Source: DAIUCA01 sp964613675
GTDB taxonomy: Bacteria; Pseudomonadota; Gammaproteobacteria; Competibacterales; Competibacteraceae
Direction: 5' to 3'
NCBI GenBank assembly: GCA_964613675.1
Contig: CAZTIH010000018.1
Span: 1 to 31,865, forward strand
Length of the DNA: 31,865 nucleotides
The position numbers were made by a program, and so were the translations under genes. This document shows positions 9,588 to 17,941 of the stretch, piece after piece. Below the pieces are notes generated by a model. That model saw only the letters and a program-made list of their open reading frames with translations. It had not been told where the DNA came from and did no database searches. The first letter of the stretch is position 1, and every line of letters starts with the position of its first letter.

Positions 9588-10453
9588 TGGTCACGCCCAT
9601 TTTCTGCCATCACCGTGACCCGCCAATCGTCCCGATCTTCCGTACATAAGGGCAACATCGCCTTTCCTTGCCAATGGCCTTCCGATGTCTGCACTAAACG
9701 GGTGCGATTTGGCCCCATGTCCATGTTTTCCATCCAAAAAAACAGTCCCACCCGCTCAATAGAGGGTTGCACCGTCAACGAAACGGCAAACGGTTGCAAG
9801 GTCGTCAAGAATTCCCCCTCACCAAACCGCAACGCCATCGACCAACCGTCCCCCTCCACTTCACAAACTTCCAAAGCCGCATTGCAATCGAGATTTTGCG
9901 CCGTCACTGCTACGGGCTGCGATCCAAAATATCCCACCGCTAATGCCGTCAAAAACATTGCAGCACCGATCCCCGCCAATTTGAGGGACGATGCCGTCGA
10001 GTCTGCCAGGGGTTCTGGCGACATCCCCCCAGATTGCAGCGCCAACAAAATCGGTCGATTTGCCACGGGAAAGGGGTAATTTTCCAACTCCCCTAACGCA
10101 ACCCACCGAATCGGTTGCCCTTCACACCCTCGCGCCGCGCCTTCCCACGCCGTCACGCGCCACACTTCTAATCCCACGGTTTTATCGTCGTAAGCATGGT
10201 AGATTTGGAGCCACGGGGTACACGTCGTCGCTGTAATGCCGATTTCTTCTGCCAATTCGCGAATTAAGGCCTGTTCAACGGTCTCGTCGGCCTTAACTTT
10301 CCCCCCTGGAAACTCCCATAACCCGCCTTGATGTGCTGTTTTGGGGCGTTGGGCGATCAGAACTCGACCTCGAATATCGAGAATGACCCCCACCGCCACT
10401 CGTACTGTAGAGTTTTCGGGATTATGAACGGTAGTCGGCGTTGATGGAGACAT
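9548..10453 (-). CDS. MutT-type Nudix hydrolase fused to a membrane helix and a probable periplasmic domain
   Basis: The protein has 301 residues. Residues 17-140 form a MutT-like domain with a perfect Nudix box from G51 to I73 (GKVKADE, then RELAEEIGI), expected to hydrolyse nucleoside diphosphate derivatives such as 8-oxo-dGTP. After a short linker (about 141-155), residues 158-176 (LKLAGIGAAMFLTALAVGYF) form a transmembrane helix. Residues 177-301 form a beta-rich domain with Cys190, Cys197 and Cys270, FFWMENMDMGPNR (238-250) and LPLC (267-270). I recognise the MDMG/LPLC pattern only loosely, as like small secreted beta-sandwich proteins of the FixH/YtkA kind; this is inference. The frame is open throughout. 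The ATG at 10453 overlaps the end of argJ by 32 bases; a GTG at 10471 is the alternative. In other gammaproteobacteria MutT is commonly free-standing or joined to a ThiE-like domain, so this C-terminus is unusual. The 3' end overlaps coaE by 40 bases. Confidence 0.82.
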   Translation of the reverse strand: MSPSTPTTVHNPENSTVRVAVGVILDIRGRVLIAQRPKTAHQGGLWEFPGGKVKADETVEQALIRELAEEIGITATTCTPWLQIYHAYDDKTVGLEVWRVTAWEGAARGCEGQPIRWVALGELENYPFPVANRPILLALQSGGMSPEPLADSTASSLKLAGIGAAMFLTALAVGYFGSQPVAVTAQNLDCNAALEVCEVEGDGWSMALRFGEGEFLTTLQPFAVSLTVQPSIERVGLFFWMENMDMGPNRTRLVQTSEGHWQGKAMLPLCTEDRDDWRVTVMAENGRDHYAAAFAFTAKRR

Positions 10454-11615
10454 ATTCGTGGGAAAAATCACAGGTAAAGACTTGTTTTTGCGCGATTCCT
10501 CGATCTAAGTCGATGGTAATCACGATGTCCTTTTGCGCCATGACCGCTTGGCCCGCTGCCTCGGTGTAGTCATCCGCCCGCGCCCCGTTACGCACAATGC
10601 AACAGTCGTTGAGGTAAATGTTCACGCGGTCGGTTTCCAGATCGACAATCGGTGCTCGCCCAATCGCCGCCAAAATCCGTCCCCAATTGGGATCGCTAGC
10701 GAAAAATGCCGTCTTCACCAGGGGCGAATGGGCGACGGTGTACGCAATCTGCCGACATTCCACCTCGTCCTCCCCATTCACCACCTTCACCGTGATAAAT
10801 TTCGTCGCACCTTCGCCGTCGCGCACGATTTGTTGGGCCAAATCCAGGAAAACCTCATTGAGCGCCTGAGTAAATTGAGCCTGTTCGTCCTCGCTCAACG
10901 CCTCGAAGGTGACGCCCGACTGCCCCGTCGCCATCAACACGCAGGCGTCATTGGTGCTCGTGTCGCCATCCACCGTGATGGAATTGAACGAATCCGCGAC
11001 CGCCTCTTCAAGCCATTCGCGCAGTGTGCCGAGTTCAACGGCAATGTCCGTCGCGACAAACCCCAGCATGGTCGCCATATTCGGACAAATCATGCCCGAT
11101 CCCTTAGAAATCCCCGTGATCGTCACCGCTTGGCCACCCAAAGTCAGTTGCTGACTTGCCCCTTTAGGACGGGTATCGGTCGTCATAATGCCGTGGGCGG
11201 CCGCCAACCAGCCCGTTTCAGTCAACGCCGCTACTGCATGAGGTAACCCAGCTTGAATCGGGCTGACGGGCAAGGGTTCACCAATCACGCCCGTCGAGAA
11301 GGGCAACACTTCCTCCAACGCACAACCCTGTTGATCGGCAAGGGTTTGACAGACCGCCCGTGCCGCCACCAGCCCCGGTTCACCGGTACCGGCGTTAGCA
11401 TTTCCCGTATTGATGACCAAATAACGGGGCATCATCACATAGAGATGTTGGCGGGCGATCTGAACGGGAGCGGCGCAAAATGCGTTGGTGGTAAACACTA
11501 CCGCCGTCAAGCTGTCCTCCGCCAGTTCCATGACGACGAGATCCGAGCGGTTGGGCACGCGCACGCCGGCCTGCGTCGTGCCGATGCGTAAACCTTTGAT
11601 TGGCAACAAATTCAT
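10422..11615 (-). CDS. argJ: Bifunctional glutamate N-acetyltransferase / amino-acid acetyltransferase ArgJ
   Basis: Transfers the acetyl group from N-acetylornithine to glutamate (recycling route of arginine synthesis); in many bacteria it can also use acetyl-CoA. The 397 residues are a typical length. The self-cleavage and catalytic site is MATMLGF, with the nucleophile Thr182 of the new beta-chain N-terminus. Other family segments are INTGNANAGTG, STGVIGEPLP, MTTDTRPK, SFNSITVDGDTSTND and FASDPNWGRILAAIGR. Whether it is monofunctional or bifunctional cannot be read from sequence alone. The ATG at 11615 is 10 bases after the secA stop, and its GAGG ribosome binding site overlaps that stop, so it is co-translated or co-transcribed with secA. 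Placement between secA and mutT is common in gammaproteobacteria. Confidence 0.96.
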   Translation of the reverse strand: MNLLPIKGLRIGTTQAGVRVPNRSDLVVMELAEDSLTAVVFTTNAFCAAPVQIARQHLYVMMPRYLVINTGNANAGTGEPGLVAARAVCQTLADQQGCALEEVLPFSTGVIGEPLPVSPIQAGLPHAVAALTETGWLAAAHGIMTTDTRPKGASQQLTLGGQAVTITGISKGSGMICPNMATMLGFVATDIAVELGTLREWLEEAVADSFNSITVDGDTSTNDACVLMATGQSGVTFEALSEDEQAQFTQALNEVFLDLAQQIVRDGEGATKFITVKVVNGEDEVECRQIAYTVAHSPLVKTAFFASDPNWGRILAAIGRAPIVDLETDRVNIYLNDCCIVRNGARADDYTEAAGQAVMAQKDIVITIDLDRGIAQKQVFTCDFSHEYVSINADYRS

Positions 11616-11625
11616 TGAGTTTTCC

Positions 11626-14340
11626 TCACGCTAAACGACCGTGACAATGTTTGTATTTCTTACCCGAACCACAGGGACAAGGGTCATTTCGTCCTACTTT
11701 ACGCGGCTCTTCCCCCGAGATTTGGGGCAATTTCGCTAACTTTGCCGATGCCGGCGCCATTACTACGTCTGCTGCTTCACTCTGCCCCGCCAACATAGGC
11801 GATTCATCATGCTCAAATTGCATCGGCCCCGAGGCGGGCGGGGGCGGCGGGGCAACCTGCACATTAATTCGCGCCAATACGCTTACCGTCTCTTGCTGCA
11901 CCCGATCTAACATCGCTGCAAACATCTCAAACGATTCGCGCTTGTACTCCTGTTTGGGATTTTTCTGCGCGTACCCCCGCAAGTGAATCCCCTGACGGAG
12001 ATAGTCCATCGCCGCTAGATGTTCTTTCCACTGCGCATCGAGGATGTCCATCGCTACCCGTTTTTCGAGCAACCGCATCAGCGGGGCGCCATAGTCCTTT
12101 TCCTTGTTTTCGTGACGCTCGTGGAGGGCAGCGATCATTCGTTGCCGAAGGGGTTCCTCATGAAGATCGTCTTCGTCGTCGAGCCACTGTTGAATGGGCA
12201 AATCGAGATCGAATTCTTTCTTCAACATGGCCATTAAATCGGCCACTTTCCACTGTTCTGCAAGACTATCCCGAGGAATAAACAGATCAATAGTGCGCTG
12301 CATGACCTCGGTACGCCATTCGATCAGAGTTCCCGAAATGTCGTCGAGGGACATCAACTCGTTGCGTTGGCGATAGATAAACTTCCGTTGCTCGTTGGCC
12401 ACATCATCGTATTCGAGTAGATTTTTGCGAATATCGAAGTTATGGGCCTCGACTTTGCGTTGAGCGTTCTCAATTCCGCGAGTCAACCAGGGATGTTCAA
12501 TGGCTTCCCCCTCTTGCATTCCGAGACGCTTCATGGCGCCCTTCAGCCAGTCTGCCGCAAAGATTCGCATCAAATTATCTTCGAGCGACAAATAAAAGCG
12601 ACTCGATCCGGGGTCACCTTGCCGTCCAGCCCGACCGCGCAACTGATTGTCGATACGTCGTGATTCATGGCGTTCCGTTCCGATGATGTGCAGTCCCCCC
12701 GCCTTCAACACCGCTTCATGACGCGCCGCCCAAGCCGATTCTACGGTTTCGCGTTCGGCATCAGAAACTTCTTCCCCTAGCAAATCGAGTTCGCGTTTGA
12801 GGTTACCGCCAAGCACGATGTCGGTTCCGCGACCCGCCATGTTCGTGGCAATCGTAACGCCGCCAGGACGCCCTGCCTGCGCCACGATGTCGGCTTCTCG
12901 TTCATGTTGCTTGGCGTTTAACACCTCGTGAGGAATGTTCCGCGTCTGCAACTGTTTTGAGAGCATTTCAGAGACTTCAATCGAAGTAGTTCCGACCAAA
13001 ACCGGTTGTTCACGCTGATGACAATCGACAATATCTTTCAGAACAGCATCGAATTTGTCCTGCAATGACAAAAACACCTGATCCCCTAAATCTTTGCGGA
13101 TCATCGCACGATGGGTAGGGATGACCAGAACTTCTAGACCATAGATTTGCAGAAATTCAGGAGCTTCGGTTTCCGCAGTCCCCGTCATGCCGGCGAGCTT
13201 GTTGTACAAACGAAAGTAGTTCTGAAAAGTAATCGATGCGAGGGTATGGTTTTCGGGCTGAATCTGAACGCCCTCTTTTGCCTCAATCGCTTGATGTAAG
13301 CCGTCCGACCAACGCCGCCCCTGCATCGTCCGACCCGTAAACTCGTCCACAATGATGATTTGACCGTTGCGGACGATGTATTCCTGATCTTTGTGATACA
13401 GCGCTTGGGCACGCAAACAGGCATTGAGATGGTGAAATAGCGTCAGTTGGGCTGGATCGTAAAGGCTTGATCCATCAGGTAAAAGTTCGGCTTCTATCAT
13501 CAACTGCTCAACGCGATCCATGCCCGCTTCCGTGAGATAAACCTGCTTTTGCTTCTCATCGACGGTGTAATCCCCTTCCCCCTCTTCCCCTTTTTGGGGC
13601 TTGAGCTTGGGCACGAGCTTGTTCACGCGACGATAAAGATCAGAAGACTCCTCCGCAGGGCCAGAAATAATTAATGGCGTCCGCGCTTCGTCGATCAGAA
13701 TCGAATCGACCTCATCAATGAGAGCGTAGTTGAGTTCGCGCTGCACCCGCTGTTCGGGCGTGAACGCCATGTTGTCCCGCAGATAATCAAATCCGAACTC
13801 GTTGTTCGTTCCGTAAGTAATGTCGGCGTGGTAAGCGGCACGTTTGGCCTCAAACCCCATGTCCGCCACCGCAACCCCTACAGTTAAGCCCAAAAATTGG
13901 TAGAGCTGCCCCATCCATTCGGCGTCGCGTCGGGCGAGATAGTCATTGACGGTGATGACGTGAACCCCTTTGCCACTCAGCGCATTGAGGTAAACGGGCA
14001 AGGTCGCCACCAGGGTTTTGCCTTCCCCCGTGCGCATTTCGGCGATTTTTCCGCTGTGAAGCACCATGCCGCCAATGAGCTGGACATCAAAATGTCGCAT
14101 GTTAAGCACGCGCCGACTCGCTTCCCGCACGACCGCAAAGGCTTCGGGCAACACCTGGTCGAGGGTGCTCCCGGCTTCGAGGCGGGCTCGAAATTCATCG
14201 GTTTTGGCGCGGAGCTGGTCATTTGAGAGATTGATTAAATCCGGCTCAAAAGTGTTGATTTGTTCGACGGTACGCCGCAACCGCTTGATGGCGCGTTCGT
14301 TGCGACTCCCGAAAAGACGTTTGAAGAATTTACTGAACAT
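11626..14340 (-). CDS. secA: Protein translocase ATPase subunit SecA
   Basis: Motor ATPase that drives unfolded preproteins through the SecYEG channel of the inner membrane. The chosen ATG (MFSKFFKRLFGSRNERAIKR) gives 904 residues, close to the 901 of E. coli; a TTG start 30 bases upstream is less likely. Visible features in order are the Walker A region MRTGEGKTLVAT (102-113), the Walker B/DEAD-like DEVDSILIDEARTPLIISG, the second nucleotide-binding fold with NMAGRGTDIVLGG and GRAGRQGDPGSSRFYLSLED, and a C-terminal zinc-binding tail DPCPCGSGKKYKHCHG. There is a proline-rich, variable stretch before the tail. It is preceded by a 59-base gap after lpxC that contains a hairpin but no recognisable secM. 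Confidence 0.98.
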   Translation of the reverse strand: MFSKFFKRLFGSRNERAIKRLRRTVEQINTFEPDLINLSNDQLRAKTDEFRARLEAGSTLDQVLPEAFAVVREASRRVLNMRHFDVQLIGGMVLHSGKIAEMRTGEGKTLVATLPVYLNALSGKGVHVITVNDYLARRDAEWMGQLYQFLGLTVGVAVADMGFEAKRAAYHADITYGTNNEFGFDYLRDNMAFTPEQRVQRELNYALIDEVDSILIDEARTPLIISGPAEESSDLYRRVNKLVPKLKPQKGEEGEGDYTVDEKQKQVYLTEAGMDRVEQLMIEAELLPDGSSLYDPAQLTLFHHLNACLRAQALYHKDQEYIVRNGQIIIVDEFTGRTMQGRRWSDGLHQAIEAKEGVQIQPENHTLASITFQNYFRLYNKLAGMTGTAETEAPEFLQIYGLEVLVIPTHRAMIRKDLGDQVFLSLQDKFDAVLKDIVDCHQREQPVLVGTTSIEVSEMLSKQLQTRNIPHEVLNAKQHEREADIVAQAGRPGGVTIATNMAGRGTDIVLGGNLKRELDLLGEEVSDAERETVESAWAARHEAVLKAGGLHIIGTERHESRRIDNQLRGRAGRQGDPGSSRFYLSLEDNLMRIFAADWLKGAMKRLGMQEGEAIEHPWLTRGIENAQRKVEAHNFDIRKNLLEYDDVANEQRKFIYRQRNELMSLDDISGTLIEWRTEVMQRTIDLFIPRDSLAEQWKVADLMAMLKKEFDLDLPIQQWLDDEDDLHEEPLRQRMIAALHERHENKEKDYGAPLMRLLEKRVAMDILDAQWKEHLAAMDYLRQGIHLRGYAQKNPKQEYKRESFEMFAAMLDRVQQETVSVLARINVQVAPPPPPASGPMQFEHDESPMLAGQSEAADVVMAPASAKLAKLPQISGEEPRKVGRNDPCPCGSGKKYKHCHGRLA

Positions 14341-14365
14341 GTTCCGAAATGTGGGCGTTAAAATG

Positions 14366-14391
14366 GGCAATCGCGATGATAACCGATTGCC
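14366..14391 (-). terminator. Hairpin between lpxC and secA (possible attenuator)
   Basis: An 8-base perfect inverted repeat (14366-14373 with 14384-14391, 10-base loop) is followed on the minus strand by CATTTTAAC, so it is a short stem with an imperfect T tract. It lies in the 59-base lpxC-secA gap, where enteric bacteria carry secM. It could be a weak intrinsic terminator or attenuator lowering read-through into secA, or simply an mRNA structure. Confidence 0.35.
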
Positions 14392-14399
14392 TCACTCGC

Positions 14400-15308
14400 T
14401 TAGGCCGCAACAGGTTGCCAATCGGCAAATGGTTCGACGTCGCTATCTCCCGCTTCGACCCATTCCCAAGCGTTCTGTTGGCTCAAAAGCTGTTGGACTA
14501 AACGCACATTGAGGGCATGACCGGATTTGTAGCCCGTAAAAGCGCCCATAATCATCGCGCCGAGTAAATACAAATCTCCGACGGCATCGAGCATTTTGTG
14601 TCGCACAAACTCATCGGCATAACGCAATCCGTCCTCGTTCAACACCCGAAAATCATCGAGCACAATGGCGTTGTCCAAATTGCCCCCTAACGCTAATCCC
14701 TTCGCCCGCAACCCCTCGATGTCCCGCAGAAACCCAAAAGTGCGGGCGCGACTAATTTCTTTAATAAAACTCATCGTCGAGAAGGTAAATTGGGCTTGCT
14801 GACCCGCAGGCGGAAACAAGGGATGAGGAAATTGCGCCGTAAACTGCGTCGAAAATCCATTAAACGGGGCGAGTTTGGCGAAGCGGTCGCCGTCTTTCAC
14901 TTCCAGCGGCTTGCGAATCCGAATAAAGCGTTTCGGGGCCTCCTGCTCACGAATGCCCGCTGACTGGATCAGAAAAACAAAAGGCGCCGCCGAACCATCC
15001 ATAATCGGGACTTCGGGGCCATCTAAATCGACAATGACATTGTCAATGCCCAATCCTGCAAATGCCGCCATCAAATGTTCAATAGTGGCGACTTTCTGCC
15101 CATGACGAATCAACGTCGTTGCCAAACAGGTATCACCGACAAAGTTAGCGTGCGCGGGCATGGTCACGGTGGGGGTGAGATCCACTCGCCGAAACTGAAT
15201 CCCCGTATTTGCGGGGGCGGGCCGCAGCGTAAGCACAATTTTCACGCCCGTATGTAGCCCGATGCCCATCGCCTGTATCACATTTTTGAGTGTTCTTTGC
15301 CGAATCAT
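14400..15308 (-). CDS. lpxC: UDP-3-O-acyl-N-acetylglucosamine deacetylase LpxC
   Basis: Zinc-dependent enzyme that performs the committed step of lipid A synthesis, removing the N-acetyl group of UDP-3-O-acyl-GlcNAc in the cytoplasm. The start at 15308 (MIRQRTLKNVIQAMGIGLH) gives 302 residues, against 305 in E. coli. Zinc and catalytic residues are visible: Glu77-His78 in IEHLMAA, the HKMLDAVGD motif with the other zinc His and Asp, and the catalytic His in GHALN. PIMDGSAAPF and RARTFGF are also conserved. The order ftsZ-lpxC-secA is standard. A strong terminator sits between ftsZ and lpxC, so lpxC probably starts its own transcript, continuing into secA, argJ and the mutT-like gene. The ribosome binding site is weak (AAACGGGCA). 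Confidence 0.97.
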   Translation of the reverse strand: MIRQRTLKNVIQAMGIGLHTGVKIVLTLRPAPANTGIQFRRVDLTPTVTMPAHANFVGDTCLATTLIRHGQKVATIEHLMAAFAGLGIDNVIVDLDGPEVPIMDGSAAPFVFLIQSAGIREQEAPKRFIRIRKPLEVKDGDRFAKLAPFNGFSTQFTAQFPHPLFPPAGQQAQFTFSTMSFIKEISRARTFGFLRDIEGLRAKGLALGGNLDNAIVLDDFRVLNEDGLRYADEFVRHKMLDAVGDLYLLGAMIMGAFTGYKSGHALNVRLVQQLLSQQNAWEWVEAGDSDVEPFADWQPVAA

Positions 15309-15350
15309 TGCCCGTTTACCATCTGTTGTTGCGTTGTCACGCGGTTGTTG

Positions 15351-15379
15351 CATTTTGTCTTTTTTACAACTTTACGCAA
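15351..15379 (-). promoter_or_regulatory. Weak candidate promoter for lpxC
   Basis: On the minus strand TTGCGT (15374-15379) and AAAATG (15351-15356) are 17 bases apart, 43 bases upstream of the lpxC start and downstream of the ftsZ terminator. The -35 is fair and the -10 poor. Position supports a promoter in this gap more than the sequence does. Confidence 0.25.
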
Positions 15380-15400
15380 TGCTAACGCCGATGAAAAGGC

Positions 15401-15441
15401 AATAAAAAAGCGCGGTCGCCTGAAAAATAAGGGACCGCGCT
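15401..15441 (-). terminator. Rho-independent terminator of ftsZ
   Basis: A 9-base perfect GC-rich stem, AGCGCGGTC (15409-15417) pairing with GACCGCGCT (15433-15441), is followed on the minus strand by TTTTTTATT. It begins 15 bases past the ftsZ stop codon. There is no T tract on the plus strand, so it acts in the ftsZ direction and closes the dcw transcript. Confidence 0.88.
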
Positions 15442-15455
15442 CGCATTCAACCCGA

Positions 15456-16604
15456 TTAGTTTTTGTCGTTACGGCGCAAAAATGCTGGAATATCGAGGTA
15501 TTCTTCTTTTGAATCCACCTGCGCACTGTTTACGGGGTGATTGCTGACGACGCCAAGACGCGCACGCCCGTTGTTGCCCACGCGATTTCCCGTACTGACG
15601 CCACGACCGGCGAGTTGACCAAAGGGCTGCGCTTGCTGCTGATTATAATTGATCCCCGTAGCGACGATGGTGACGCGGAATTGGTTAGTGAGGCTCTGAT
15701 CTAGCACCGTGCCAATTTTCACATTCGCGTCGTCGGAAACGAACTCGCTCACGATGTTGCCCACTTCGGCGTATTCATCGGTATCGAAGTCCGGGCCTGC
15801 GGTGATATTAACCAACAGCCCCTGTGCCCCTTGCAACACGATGTCCTCCAACAATGGATTCTGGATCGCATTCATCGTGGCCGAACGCGCCCGACCGTCG
15901 CCCGATGCCTGACCAATCCCCATCATCGCCATACCATTAACGCTCATCACAGAACGCACATCGGCAAAGTCCACGTTGATGAAGCCCGGGTTGACGATGA
16001 GTTCCGAAACCCCTTGAACCGCGTTTAACAACACATCATTCGCTTTTGAGAAGGCTTCGATGACGGCGATTTTGCCCAGCTTCAGCAGTTTGTCGTTGGG
16101 AATCACGATCAACGAGTTCACCCGCTCCATGAGATTGCGAATGCCCTGTTGCGCCACATCTGCACGACGTTTGTTTTCAAAGTTAAAGGGTTTGGTCACG
16201 ACGCCAACGGTCAAAATTCCCATGTCTTTCGCAATTTCCGCCACGACCGGCGCACCGCCCGTCCCTGTACCGCCCCCCATACCCGTCGTGATGAACACCA
16301 TGTCGGCGCCTTCAAGCAGTTCGCGGATACGATCGCGATCCTCTTCAACCGCTTCACGGCCTTTCTCGGGATCGGCACCGGCGCCTAACCCGCGTGTGGT
16401 GTTCTGACCCAGCGTGACGATGTGGGGCACGCTACAGTTGCGCAGCGCTTGCGCATCGGTATTGGCGCAAATGAACTCCACCCCGGCAAGGTTAGCATCG
16501 TGCATGTACTGCACCGCGTTACACCCGCCACCACCGATGCCGAATACTTTAATAACGGCATTACCGTGGTTGTTCTCAGGCTCGACCATACGAAAATTGG
16601 ACAT
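15456..16604 (-). CDS. ftsZ: Cell division GTPase FtsZ
   Basis: Tubulin-like GTPase that polymerises into the Z ring at midcell and recruits the divisome. The start at 16604 (MSNFRMVEPENN) follows a GGAG ribosome binding site and gives 382 residues, matching the E. coli length of 383. The N-terminal nucleotide-binding fold begins IKVFGIGGGGCNAV; the tubulin signature GGGTGTGG is at 110-117; the T7-loop region VNVDFADVRSVM follows. The extreme C-terminus EYLDIPAFLRR is the conserved tail that binds FtsA and ZipA, joined by a short variable linker. It is separated from ftsA by 108 bases in which no clear promoter stands out, and is followed by a strong terminator. Confidence 0.98.
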   Translation of the reverse strand: MSNFRMVEPENNHGNAVIKVFGIGGGGCNAVQYMHDANLAGVEFICANTDAQALRNCSVPHIVTLGQNTTRGLGAGADPEKGREAVEEDRDRIRELLEGADMVFITTGMGGGTGTGGAPVVAEIAKDMGILTVGVVTKPFNFENKRRADVAQQGIRNLMERVNSLIVIPNDKLLKLGKIAVIEAFSKANDVLLNAVQGVSELIVNPGFINVDFADVRSVMSVNGMAMMGIGQASGDGRARSATMNAIQNPLLEDIVLQGAQGLLVNITAGPDFDTDEYAEVGNIVSEFVSDDANVKIGTVLDQSLTNQFRVTIVATGINYNQQQAQPFGQLAGRGVSTGNRVGNNGRARLGVVSNHPVNSAQVDSKEEYLDIPAFLRRNDKN

Positions 16605-16712
16605 GACATTGACTCCACTACTTTTAGGTAACACCCATTTACTTATGATTCGGGAATAGGGGTGCTGACCATTCACCGAAACTAAAGAAATCTACATTTT
16701 GGATTCGTTCGC

Positions 16713-17936
16713 TTAAATATCGCGTAACCAACTTGTCAAACGGCTCCATAAACTGCTGGGACGTTCGTGGCGACGTTCGTGGTTTTCGTAGCCCAGCAAC
16801 ACTAAGCCCACCACCGTCGCCATCGAAGGCTGTTTCACCAACGCATCGAAGCCCATCACACCCTGCGGTATCCCCACTCTGACGGGTAATTGCAAAGTTT
16901 CTTCGGCAAGTTCAGCAACGCCAGGCAACATCGCACCGCCCCCCGTCAGCACTACCCCCGACTTAATGAGCGGAAAAGACTGGGAACGATGTAGTAAATC
17001 GAGGGTATGTTCAAAAATATCTTTGTAACGGGCGGCAATCACTTGACTCAGCAGGTGACGTGTGCATTTCAGCTTCGGGGTACGCCCCGGGAGTCCCGCC
17101 ACCTCAAGGGGCTCATCGACCGGCACCCTTGTTGACAGCGCATGGCCATAACGACACTTCAACTGTTCGGCATCGGCGAGGGAGGTAGTGAACATTTCGG
17201 CGATGTCCGCCGTCACCGTCTCACCCGCAATCGGCCATATAGTGGTTTGACAGACGGCCCGTTCAACGAAGGTGGCTAAGCTCGTCACGCTATGCCCAAT
17301 ATCCAGCAGCACCACGCCCATTTCGCGTTCTTCATCGGTTAGCACTGCCCGCGCCGCCGCCAGAGCAGGAAGCAATGTGTCATCGACCTGCCGATTTACG
17401 CGCTTCAAACAGTTCACCATGTTCTGAACGGCATTTTTTCGCGCTGCAATCAAATGGGTGTGGGCTTCCAATTGATGCCCCACGAGACCAATAGGATCGC
17501 GAATGTTGTTCTGCTGATCGAGGCTAAACGACTGCGGCAAAACATGAATGACTTGATAATCTTCAGCGAGCTGCGGATCCGACTGTCGCGCCAACGCCAT
17601 CACCCGATTGACATCAAGGTCCGCCACCGACTCGCCCGCGACAGGAACCTGACTCGCAATGTTACGGCTGTGGATTTGCGCACTCACCAAACCCGTGTAC
17701 ACGGAATGCACTTGACAATTTGCAGTACGTTCTGCTTCCGACAGCACTTCGTTGAGCGCTTGTGTGACGAGATTGAGGTCGGTGAGCGTCCCGCGCCGTA
17801 CCCCACCACGACTCGCTGTTACCCCCACGCCACAGACTTCTAATCGCCCTGCCTCATCGACTTCACCGATAACCGCCGCGATTTTAGCGGCCCCGATGTC
17901 CACCCCTACCCGTAATCGTTCGTCGTCCACACTCAT
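16713..17936 (-). CDS. ftsA: Cell division protein FtsA
   Basis: Actin-like ATPase that tethers FtsZ filaments to the inner membrane. The ATG at 17936 (MSVDDERLRVGVDIGAAK) is preceded by GGGGTGA at good spacing and gives 407 residues; a TTG at 17963, inside ftsQ, is the alternative. The phosphate-1 loop is VGVDIGAAKIAAVIGE, the phosphate-2 region is VVLLDIGHSVTSLATF and the adenosine motif is GVVLTGGGAMLPG. The C-terminus SSLWSRLTSWLRDI is the amphipathic membrane-targeting helix. The phosphate-1 loop has AAK where E. coli has TTK, a conservative variation. It begins 5 bases after the ftsQ stop. Confidence 0.97.
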   Translation of the reverse strand: MSVDDERLRVGVDIGAAKIAAVIGEVDEAGRLEVCGVGVTASRGGVRRGTLTDLNLVTQALNEVLSEAERTANCQVHSVYTGLVSAQIHSRNIASQVPVAGESVADLDVNRVMALARQSDPQLAEDYQVIHVLPQSFSLDQQNNIRDPIGLVGHQLEAHTHLIAARKNAVQNMVNCLKRVNRQVDDTLLPALAAARAVLTDEEREMGVVLLDIGHSVTSLATFVERAVCQTTIWPIAGETVTADIAEMFTTSLADAEQLKCRYGHALSTRVPVDEPLEVAGLPGRTPKLKCTRHLLSQVIAARYKDIFEHTLDLLHRSQSFPLIKSGVVLTGGGAMLPGVAELAEETLQLPVRVGIPQGVMGFDALVKQPSMATVVGLVLLGYENHERRHERPSSLWSRLTSWLRDI

Positions 17937-17941
17937 CGAAG

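Noticed and set aside
9615..10079. Plus-strand open frame of 154 codons
   Set aside because: It is the antisense shadow of the Nudix fusion gene, has no homology I recognise and no ribosome binding site.
10533..11246. Plus-strand open frame of 237 codons
   Set aside because: Antisense to argJ, whose conserved motifs settle the coding strand.
13897..14226. Plus-strand open frames opposite secA
   Set aside because: Shadows of the unambiguous secA coding sequence.
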